The notes under the pieces were generated by a model. It was not told the DNA's origin, ran no database searches, and saw nothing but the letters and a program-made list of their open reading frames with translations. 64,000 nucleotides of DNA from Tritrichomonas musculus (taxonomy: Eukaryota; Parabasalia; Tritrichomonadida; Tritrichomonadidae), in assembly GCA_039105265.1 (NCBI GenBank), contig JAPFFF010000005.1, forward strand, positions 6,247,501 through 6,311,500. The letters are read 5' to 3'. Positions within the stretch are counted from its first letter, which is position 1; every line of letters starts with the position of its first letter. A program made the position numbers and the translations under genes. Of this stretch, positions 42,094-49,655 are shown one piece after another.

Positions 42094-43162
42094 TTACGGT
42101 GAAAGAAGTGATCCAAAAAATTCTATGCAAGTTAAATATATATTATATTTATAATTTTGATCATGATACCATGAATCCTTTTGAATAAAACGAATATATT
42201 GATAAAAGTTATCATTCTTTTCACATTCAAATCTGTGTTGCTTATATTTTCCATTCAGAAATGAATTGTTGGTTTGGGTATCAAGAACATCCCAATTTAA
42301 TCCATCATTTGATCCAACGATTTGCCATGTTTTAGGATGCGAGTAGCCATTTGAAGAGCTAGAGCATGTACGAATTGTATATGATGATAGATTAATTTTG
42401 TTTGGCCCAAAATCAAAATTAATCCATCCTTCAGATTTCTTTGCTGGCCCATCGTTTTGATTAGTATAGAATTTATCAAGATTCTCTTTGTCAAATTTTG
42501 TGAGATTATCAATTTTGCCACCTGATGTCGGAAGTTGTGAATCGGAAATCTTAAATGTGCCATTTGTTATATTTAGATAAGTAAAAATTCCTGAAAGTTC
42601 ATTTCCTGCATAATCGATTTTGGTTATATTATTAATATTATTCTGAGATAAATGTTTTAAAATTTGTTCTTGAAATATCCTGATAATTCGTCCAAGTTCA
42701 TTGTTGATGATTTCATCAGAAAGATTAGAATTTAAGTTTTTGCCTTCAAATGAAAGGTGGTATTTAAGTTTTTTTCCTTAAAATTATAACTATTTGCTTT
42801 TTTTGATAAAATTTTTTTTTATTTTTACATAATTTTTCAGGAATATACGCACCAGTGTTCACCACGGGGCTGCGCGAAGCCGAATCAGGTTCCTTGAATT
42901 GCTGGATGAATCGGGAAGCTATTTGAACTATATATTTATACATTATTTAGCAAAAATTGAATAAAAAATGTAAAAAAAAATTATTCAAAAAGTTAAAAAG
43001 TTTTCAAAAAGTGGTATAGAAAAATTCGATTCCCCAATCTTGAATATCAAAAGACATATCATTTTTTGGTGGAAATAAAACTTTTAGAACAATTCTTCAG
43101 TTTTCATTTGAAAGAATATTATCAACATCACCATATTTTTTGAATTTAATATTAAATCTCAT
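42094..43162 (-). pseudogene. F5/8 type C (discoidin) domain protein, interrupted by a repeat insertion
   Basis: On the minus strand a frame runs from 42780 to the TAA at 42094-42096 with no ATG at its head. It encodes a trichomonad-style F5/8C domain: GIFTYLNITNG, then EGWINFDFGP, SYTIRTCSSS, SHPKTWQIVGSNDGLNWDVL, FLNGKY, FYQYIRF and finally CIEFFGSLL. Its 5' end coincides with the edge of a family B repeat (42764-43010). On the far side (43018-43162) coding-like sequence resumes on the same strand (MRFNIKFKKYGDVDNIL, then an in-frame TGA, then VLFPPKNDMSFDIQDWGIEF). The gene therefore looks split by the insertion and otherwise decayed. Proteins of this family bind carbohydrate or are cytosolic BTB-F5/8C proteins. 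No N-terminal domain can be identified here. Confidence 0.75.
42764..43010 (+). mobile_element. Family B repeat inserted in the F5/8C pseudogene (copy 2)
   Basis: The 247-bp segment is homologous to 22000-22225 (inverted there). It is flanked by the direct repeat GTGGTAT (42757-42763 and 43011-43017), a candidate 7-bp target duplication. The GC-rich core at 42850-42925 contains GCGCGAAGCCGAATC. It is non-coding, so it is presumably a non-autonomous element. Confidence 0.65.
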
Positions 43163-43538
43163 TTTTTTTTTTTTTTTTAAATCCAACAGAAATAAGGTGA
43201 AAATTGACCTTCAACGGTTCATTTAACTGAAATATTCATTCAAAAATAAAAATGACTTAAAACTAATAAAAAATAAAACAAATAAATTCATCCATATTAA
43301 AATTGTGAATGAACTTAATTTCTGTAAGTAATAATAAAAAAAATATTTTCTTTTTACAATTGTAAGCATGTTTTACATTTTTGGGATTTGCTAAATACCC
43401 TCTTTTGATATTCTTATTAACTGGTATTAAAATACTGAAATATTTTAGTTAAATGAAGCTCATATATATCAAAAAATACATTTTAATTTTATTAAGTTGA
43501 GTTATGAAAAATTTTTTTATTCCATTGAATCTTATTTA
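43163..43538. other. Intergenic region, no supported gene
   Basis: It begins with a T-run of about 18 (43161-43178), which directly precedes the relic start codon of the F5/8C pseudogene. The rest is AT-rich without recognisable features. Confidence 0.5.
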
Positions 43539-43540
43539 TA

Positions 43541-44278
43541 GTGGTCCTAAAAAATATTGATAAGAAATTTGAGAGAAATTTTCATTTTTCATTGAAAAAA
43601 TTGAGAAAATTTATTTAAAAATAATTTGAGAGAATTTTAAAATTTCTTTCAAATTCATTCAAATTTAATGACCTATTCATGAATTTATGAATCAATTGTT
43701 GGTCAATCTTTTGACCTTTTATTTATATGTTTTCTTTACCAAAAAATACAAACGAACGCTATAATTTAATCGCAAGTGGTTCTGCAATCGCACAATTTTA
43801 ATAAAAGCAAAACAGCTGATGCATTAAGTATTTCGTTAAATTGCGTCAAAGCAGTAGCTAAATAGATTGATGAAGGGAGACCAGAAAAAACACAACCCTG
43901 CCGACCACAAATATTAACAAATGAAATCAAGTATTTCATATGCGTTAAAGCAATAATGTTTCTTGAAATCCCTGGAGCTGAAATGGCAAATGTTTCCTGA
44001 ACACAATTTTTATTCTTTATATGGAATAATCTAATTTTAGCAACAAACAATTCTTTGATTGATTCTTTTCCAAAGAAATTGAAACAATGCCTCGAAGTGC
44101 AAGGCAATCAAGTAAGATTTTAATTTTAATTTTTAATAAAAAATCAACTTTTTCAATTGCCGAAAAAATATTGATAAGAAATTTAACTTTTTAAATTAAA
44201 AATTTTAAAAATAAAATAACTTTTGTTAACGACAATTAACTATTGAATTCATTTCTTATCAATATTTTTTAGGAACAC
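43541..44278 (+). mobile_element. Degenerate Tc1/mariner-like element
   Basis: Terminal inverted repeats of about 32 bp start GTGGTCCTAAAAAATATTGA at 43541 and are mirrored at the right end, which finishes TTTTTTAGGAACAC at 44278 (one mismatch in the first 6 bp). TA flanks both tips (43539-43540 and 44279-44280), the mariner target duplication. A third copy of the inner repeat (AAAAAATATTGATAAGAAAT) lies inside at about 44163-44182. The 738-bp body retains only an N-terminal transposase fragment. Confidence 0.75.
43770..44123 (+). pseudogene. Tc1/mariner-like transposase N-terminal (helix-turn-helix) fragment
   Basis: The plus strand reads in one frame with two internal stops: KSKTADALSISLNCVKAVAK, stop, IDEGRPEKTQPCRPQILTNE, then IKYFICVKAIMF, later another stop. 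The arrangement helix-turn-helix, GRP, PR(K/Q)(I/L)(L/T)xE is the paired-like DNA-binding domain of Tc1/mariner transposases. The catalytic DDE/D domain is absent. It sits between the mariner-type terminal repeats, which supports the call. Confidence 0.7.
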
Positions 44279-44500
44279 TATAAATTTTTTTTTTTACATT
44301 TTGAAGTTTTTGAAATAGAATATTCAAATATTTAAAATTATATTTAAAATTATATTTCAAATATTTTTTAAACTATTTCTAAAAGAATTATAAATAATTA
44401 ATTTAGTAAATTTTATAATTTGAATTTATATCAATTCAAATAAAAAAACCAAGTATTGAAAAATTGAATTACATTCAAATTTAATTTCCTCAAAATATAG

Positions 44501-45532
44501 ATGTATAAAGAGTATGATTATTCTGTGTCTCAGTCAGCTTCACAATCACAATCCCAATCTGAGGAAGATTATTCTTCAAATGAATATCAAATGGAACCCA
44601 AAAAAGTAACAAGGGACGGCGTTACATATTTACTTTCTGAATATGACTACACCGCCGTTATAATTGATTGCGATGTTAAGGAAGATATATTTGAAGTTCC
44701 TTCAAATTTAGAAGACGGTGAAGATCTTTATACAATCATTTCAATTGGCCCTCGAGCATTTAAAAATACAAATATCAAAGAAATAACGTTTAAAGGAGAT
44801 AGTTCTATTTGCTCATTTGGCAAAGATTCATTATTTTGCCACACTTTACAAGCAGTTTCATTTCCTTATCAATTGATGAAATTGGAACCAGGATGGTGCT
44901 ATTTTACTTTGAATTTATCAAAAATTAAAATCATTGAAGGAAACAGATTCTTTATTTTCGATGATGGAGTATTGTATAATAAAAAAAAAACTGTTTTACA
45001 CTTTTGCTCTCGAAAGAAGAAAGCAATAACAATTCCTTCATCAGTTAAAAAAATTGCTTCTTATGCATTTGAACAGTGTAGAAAACTTGAATCAGTACAA
45101 TTTGAAGATCAATCAAGTCTTGAAGAAATTCAATCATGGGCGTTTTCTCGCTCTCATATAAGATCAATAACTGTACCTAAAAATGTCACAAATATTCATA
45201 GTAATGCATTCTTTTGGTGTAAACGCTTAAGAGAGCTCAAATTTGAAGAAGGATCACAACTTTTAAATATTCATCATGCTGCTTTCAAAGATACATTATT
45301 ATCAAACGTTACACTACCAGAGACTACTTCAACGATCAGCAAAAATGCGTTTCAAAATTGCAATAACTTGTCCTCTTTGAAAGTTTTTCATCATGGCGAT
45401 CTTTTCATTGACAAAGGCGCTTTCAAAGGTGTTAATGAAAATTTTGTTTTAGAAATTCATACAAAAACTGTATTAAAAGGAAATGGATACCAAACATTTC
45501 TTGAAAAAATTCATCAATATAATGATAGTTAA
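44501..45532 (+). CDS. Short BspA-like leucine-rich-repeat protein without membrane anchor
   Basis: A 343-aa protein beginning MYKEYDYSVSQSASQSQSQS, a Ser/Gln-rich low-complexity head. LRR_5/TpLRR repeats follow: IISIGPRAFKNTNIKEITF, ITIPSSVKKIASYAFEQCRK, then ITVPKNVTNIHSNAFFWCKR and VTLPETTSTISKNAFQNCNN. There is no signal peptide or transmembrane helix, so unlike the large BspA-like protein at 4275 it is probably cytosolic or unconventionally exported. Such short, anchor-less members are very common in trichomonads. The function is unknown. The ATG used is the first in frame and is preceded by AT-rich DNA. The gene converges with the Erv46-like gene, with stops about 150 bp apart. Confidence 0.88.
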   Translation: MYKEYDYSVSQSASQSQSQSEEDYSSNEYQMEPKKVTRDGVTYLLSEYDYTAVIIDCDVKEDIFEVPSNLEDGEDLYTIISIGPRAFKNTNIKEITFKGDSSICSFGKDSLFCHTLQAVSFPYQLMKLEPGWCYFTLNLSKIKIIEGNRFFIFDDGVLYNKKKTVLHFCSRKKKAITIPSSVKKIASYAFEQCRKLESVQFEDQSSLEEIQSWAFSRSHIRSITVPKNVTNIHSNAFFWCKRLRELKFEEGSQLLNIHHAAFKDTLLSNVTLPETTSTISKNAFQNCNNLSSLKVFHHGDLFIDKGAFKGVNENFVLEIHTKTVLKGNGYQTFLEKIHQYNDS

Positions 45533-45685
45533 TTAGATAGATCAACCATCTAATAGTATTTTTATTATAATGTTAGTAATGGTTTAATAATAATAAAAAA
45601 AGTTAAGCTAGATTGTAAATTACTTACAGCGAAGTTTTTTTTTTTTATTTTTGATGTTTAAAATTTTAATTACATTTTTATACAT

Positions 45686-47017
45686 TTACTGCTCTTTTGC
45701 GAGTTCATCTGCTGGAATGTCTGGTTTATTTTTTCTTTTCTCTTCTATTGTAGCTAGTGCAGCATCTAAAATTGATGCCACTACAAATGCACCTGCTAAA
45801 AATCCTAAAGTGGTTGATATTATTTGGATTGTACCTGATTCTTTGGTATCGTTTGTGATAACTACAGTATAAGGAGTGAAAATATAAGAGAAGAAAATAC
45901 CAGGATTTTGACATGTGCATGTTCTTGGATATTGAAAAGTAATCATTGATGTATCAAATCCAACTGCTTTAATTTCATTACCCTTTCTAGTTTTTTCAAC
46001 ATATATAGCAGGCGTTGAAGTTAAATCATATCTGTAAATCATTGGAACTTTATGAGGTTTTGCTTTATGTATAAATTTATTTAGGATTAAGGAACTACCG
46101 TTTTTACTATTTGATTTGGCTTTATTTTTCCCTATAGTTTTAAGATTTAAAAGATGTTTTTGATTCCTATTTTTTTCCACATTTGGATGACCGTTTAAAA
46201 TGTTAGAAAGAGGATTTGATGATTTAGGGATTTTCTTAGAACCAAATCTGATATTGATAATTTGATGCGTCATACCTAATCCTTGTGATGGAAAATCGAA
46301 ATTTAAATTATGTGAGTGGCCTCCACGGCGGTATTTCATCAAATAAGGGCTATTAATACCTGGCGCAATGTGAAAAGTTCCAGGAACTTTATTAACTGTT
46401 ATTTTTCCTTTAACTTGGCATTTTTCGTCAAAAGTTACATCACGAGAATACTTACCTGCTTTGCACTGATCCCAGTTTTGAGGTTCTGGCTTTTTTCCAA
46501 ATCGTTTATAAAGTAGAATAAGCTGTTCGCAAGAATTGCAGCAAGCTTCACCACCTTCTTGTAGGAAACCTGCAATATCATAACATGAGAAGCATACATC
46601 TTTAGCTGTTTTGTTAGCAATTCCAAGGAATTTATATGAAGAGATGGATGAAGGAAGAACTTCTGTATTTTCTTCTGGCTTCAGTAACGCTAAACGTTTA
46701 AATTTTATAGTATCACGAACGTAATATTGATCAAGACCCAAAGAATCAATGACATCAAGATGAAGGAAAAAGCAAGGTAAATCAACAATGACATTAATTG
46801 ATATGTTAATGAGATCTTGATTGTTTGTTAAAGAAGGATCAACATTAAGATCACGATATAATTTTGGGTGTAGAAAATTGAACATTTCAGTACCAATCAC
46901 AACAAAAGAAAAACAAATAAAAGCGATTGAAATTAAAGATCCTGTCTTTGTTTGAACTTTAAAATTATCATCACGGGATTTATCAAATACGTCGAGAAGC
47001 TGAAAAAAGTTTGACAT
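45686..47017 (-). CDS. Erv46/ERGIC3-like ER-Golgi cargo receptor
   Basis: A 443-aa protein with the Erv41/46 architecture. It has a cytosolic N-terminus (FFQLLDVFDKSRDDNFKVQT), a first membrane helix (about 29-50) and a large lumenal domain. A second helix lies near the C-terminus (IISTTLGFLAGAFVVASIL). Family hallmarks are the cysteine cluster CFSCYDIAGF, EACCNSCEQLILLY, the WDQCKAGK segment, and CQVKGKITVNKVPGTFHIAP. The protein is about 60 residues longer than animal ERGIC3 because of a Lys/Asn/Ser-rich lumenal insertion (about 270-340). Erv46 forms a complex with Erv41 and cycles between ER and Golgi, retrieving escaped ER residents. No dilysine signal is seen in the tail, which ends ADELAKEQ. 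Confidence 0.92.
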   Translation of the reverse strand: MSNFFQLLDVFDKSRDDNFKVQTKTGSLISIAFICFSFVVIGTEMFNFLHPKLYRDLNVDPSLTNNQDLINISINVIVDLPCFFLHLDVIDSLGLDQYYVRDTIKFKRLALLKPEENTEVLPSSISSYKFLGIANKTAKDVCFSCYDIAGFLQEGGEACCNSCEQLILLYKRFGKKPEPQNWDQCKAGKYSRDVTFDEKCQVKGKITVNKVPGTFHIAPGINSPYLMKYRRGGHSHNLNFDFPSQGLGMTHQIINIRFGSKKIPKSSNPLSNILNGHPNVEKNRNQKHLLNLKTIGKNKAKSNSKNGSSLILNKFIHKAKPHKVPMIYRYDLTSTPAIYVEKTRKGNEIKAVGFDTSMITFQYPRTCTCQNPGIFFSYIFTPYTVVITNDTKESGTIQIISTTLGFLAGAFVVASILDAALATIEEKRKNKPDIPADELAKEQ

Positions 47018-47175
47018 TTGATTAAATTCCCAAAGAATTAATTTAGAAAAAAAATGAAGGTCAGGTTTTTTCAGAAAATTTGAATTAAATCATGTTGAAA
47101 ATTTTGAAAACACATTGAAAATAACGAAATATTTGTTTCTTTATATATAAAAAATTCAAACATACATTAATGTAA

Positions 47176-49593
47176 TTATTGATCAACACTAAGCAATTGA
47201 ATCAAAGAAATATCGTCGTCTTTCAATTTTGTGAAAATATCTGAAAATTCTGGATCATCTTTGATTTGATCAATTGCGCTATAATATTCACTTTTTGGCG
47301 AATTATTAATCAAAAAGTGTGTTGCTGCCTGATGAATTTCTTCATTTTCAGGGAATTGTTGAAGTATTTTCACCCATTTTGCTGATGTATTTGCAAAGTA
47401 TCTTAAAAAGTGAATCGGATAAATTTCATCTCCAAAGATGTCAACAGCATCTTTAAATTGATCATTTTTTGCCAGATTTATTCCATCAATCAATTTTGAG
47501 AGAGTTTTGTTTGTTTGATTAGGAATATTAGAAATGTTAAACATTGAAACACAACATGCGATGAATTGAACTTTTTCATTACCTTTGACCCATTTACAAA
47601 GTTTAGGCAGAATTGGCCATTCCGAAAAGTGCCAAGTTGTTTGATCGTCACCAGAAGCATATTCAATAGCTTTTGACGCCATTTTATCCATAAAGTAAAA
47701 GGATGCGTAACGTTCATCATGTGACCACTCATCACTGTCAAATTCTGGCTTTCGAAGACGAACTAAAACAGCTGGTTTCAAGTCTTTCGAAATTTTTTGA
47801 AGAATGATATCATCTAAAGTGGCAAAAAGAGATTCATCTATTTGAAGGAACAATTCTTTAGCTTTTTCATGGTTTTCACACATAGATGCTTTAATTGCTT
47901 GAAATAGCGTGCCTTCAGTACTATCAGAAATTTGAATGTTGCCTTCAAATTTATGTGCTTGTATCAACTTTATGGCTGCAAGACGATTATCTAATTTCAT
48001 GATATCTTGAAGCACCAAATCTGTGATTTCACCTCCTTTAAACTCTGCTCCTTCAACAAATAAAAGTCGATGCTTCTGTAAACGCCTATCAAATTTGTAT
48101 ATCTCATCTAAAATTGCTTGCCGCTTTTCTTTGCTTCCTTTATTAAAGGATTCTATGAGAAATGGAACAGCTTCGGCTTTACGTGATTTTTCAAGAAGTT
48201 GGAATCCAATATCATATGCAGTATCTGCAAAACGTGGATCATTATGATCAAGGAGACGAATTCCAATCATTTTTGCTTCTACCGATTGGGCTTTAATTGC
48301 AGCATCTGATAATTTCTGGACGTCTTCAAATTCAAGATGGTAAAGTGTTGATGCATAAAATTCTTCAGATGAGTTTGATGAGCGTATTTTTTCTTTGCGA
48401 TCTTTACTAGCATTACCACTACTATTGATTGCTATATTTGCCTTATTTTGATTTGTAGTTGTAATAATGATGCATCGCTTTTCATCCATACAAATATTAG
48501 TGATGTTTGGTAAATTGATGGTTGAAATAGCGTCAACAGTTCCATTTGAGAAATCAATATTGGATTTGGTAGGATTAGGAATTATGTCAATATGTTCTTT
48601 GTTGGATAGAATAACAAAATTTTGGTTATAAATTTGATTGAAATCACCATTTGAGTCTCTTAGTTTAGCAGGATCATATATTTCTCTTCCATTCTTAGAG
48701 ACTTTACGTAAGCATCCAAGGATAACTTCTGAATTAATTAAAAGAAGCAATTTATCAGATAAAAACTTAACACCTTTTGGAATACCTGGGACTGTCAATT
48801 GGAAAGTAATTTGAATTGATATGTTACGTTCAGGAAGATGGCGCTCAATAAAAAGCATATTTTGCCCTTCTTGAGAGAGTCCAAAATCTACAAAAAGCAT
48901 TTTTTCTTCAAGTTTTAAGCAATTTGCTCCAGTAGAAAACGGAGGCGGAGTTGTTGGTGGAGCATTTTCCGAAATTTTAAGAATAAATAAAATACCTTTT
49001 GTGACTAAGGCAAGTCTCTCTCCTCTAAAACTAAACAAAGGTCTTTGCGATTGAATCGGAAGAGGTAATAAAATAATTGTCCGTAATACAGGTCTATCGA
49101 ATAAATCCCAAATAATTACTGTTGACTCTGATATAATTAAAATTGAATTGTTATAAACTTCACAAGTTGGATTTTCTTTTTTTTCGAAAGAGGCAAGTAA
49201 GAAAACTTCAAATTGATTTTGATGAGGACAAGGAAAATGCCATTTATTAGGAATAATATCGTTTTCTGGAACAACTGAAAAACCAATATCACTTCTTTTT
49301 TCGACTGGTCTCCAATTAAAAAGGAGATGAATTTCAGATTGATTTGAATCCTCGTTAATATTTAAAAATAATATTGCATCATGCGATTTTATATACCAAA
49401 TATTTTGAATTTTGTGGCTGTGGGTAAATATTCGATAAATTTCACAGAATGGATCAATTCGATATCCATAAATAATGTTAATATAGTCTTTGAGTAAAAA
49501 AAATTCATTATCGCCTGATATAGCAGCAGAAACAATAACATCATTAAATGCATGCAATTTTGATTTCAAGAAAGGCGATGGTATTTGCTCCAT
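47176..49593 (-). CDS. Beta-propeller plus alpha-solenoid protein, family not assigned
   Basis: The 805-aa protein starts MEQIPSPFLKSKLHAF. Residues about 1-400 are beta-strand rich with propeller-like blades (for example SILIISESTVIIWDLFDRPV and RLALVTKGILFILKIS). Residues about 430-800 are helical, with TPR- or clathrin-repeat-like stretches (FADTAYDIGFQLLEKSRKAE; RLAAIKLIQAHKFEGNI). This architecture is shared by Vps16/Vps18-type tethers, IFT and coat subunits. I looked for Vps16 signatures and could not confirm them. It shares a 62-bp divergent intergenic region with the AQR-like gene, containing AAAACTTTTTGAA. It is clearly a real gene, but its function is left open. Confidence 0.85.
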   Translation of the reverse strand: MEQIPSPFLKSKLHAFNDVIVSAAISGDNEFFLLKDYINIIYGYRIDPFCEIYRIFTHSHKIQNIWYIKSHDAILFLNINEDSNQSEIHLLFNWRPVEKRSDIGFSVVPENDIIPNKWHFPCPHQNQFEVFLLASFEKKENPTCEVYNNSILIISESTVIIWDLFDRPVLRTIILLPLPIQSQRPLFSFRGERLALVTKGILFILKISENAPPTTPPPFSTGANCLKLEEKMLFVDFGLSQEGQNMLFIERHLPERNISIQITFQLTVPGIPKGVKFLSDKLLLLINSEVILGCLRKVSKNGREIYDPAKLRDSNGDFNQIYNQNFVILSNKEHIDIIPNPTKSNIDFSNGTVDAISTINLPNITNICMDEKRCIIITTTNQNKANIAINSSGNASKDRKEKIRSSNSSEEFYASTLYHLEFEDVQKLSDAAIKAQSVEAKMIGIRLLDHNDPRFADTAYDIGFQLLEKSRKAEAVPFLIESFNKGSKEKRQAILDEIYKFDRRLQKHRLLFVEGAEFKGGEITDLVLQDIMKLDNRLAAIKLIQAHKFEGNIQISDSTEGTLFQAIKASMCENHEKAKELFLQIDESLFATLDDIILQKISKDLKPAVLVRLRKPEFDSDEWSHDERYASFYFMDKMASKAIEYASGDDQTTWHFSEWPILPKLCKWVKGNEKVQFIACCVSMFNISNIPNQTNKTLSKLIDGINLAKNDQFKDAVDIFGDEIYPIHFLRYFANTSAKWVKILQQFPENEEIHQAATHFLINNSPKSEYYSAIDQIKDDPEFSDIFTKLKDDDISLIQLLSVDQ

Positions 49594-49604
49594 AGAAAAG
49601 CTTT

Positions 49605-49617
49605 AAAACTTTTTGAA
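49605..49617. promoter_or_regulatory. Candidate bidirectional promoter motif AAAACTTTTTGAA
   Basis: It lies in the 62-bp gap between two divergent start codons (49593 minus and 49656 plus). The same motif occurs close upstream of the IFT172 start (834-846), the golgin start (about 32978) and the PDE start (38371). It is also common in non-genic DNA, so a promoter role is only inferred. Confidence 0.3.
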
Positions 49618-49655
49618 TTAGTAAAATTCAGAGAGTAATTAAATCTAAAAAGAAA

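Noticed and set aside
42297..42563. 88-aa frame on the minus strand
   Set aside because: It is an alternative frame of the F5/8C-domain pseudogene, which has far better domain signatures in its own frame.
43766..44107. 113-aa open frame on the minus strand
   Set aside because: The opposite strand carries a recognisable Tc1/mariner helix-turn-helix relic, so this frame is its antisense shadow.
47176..49593. Assignment of the 805-aa protein as Vps16
   Set aside because: The propeller-plus-solenoid layout fits, but no Vps16-specific motif could be matched, so the family name was withheld.
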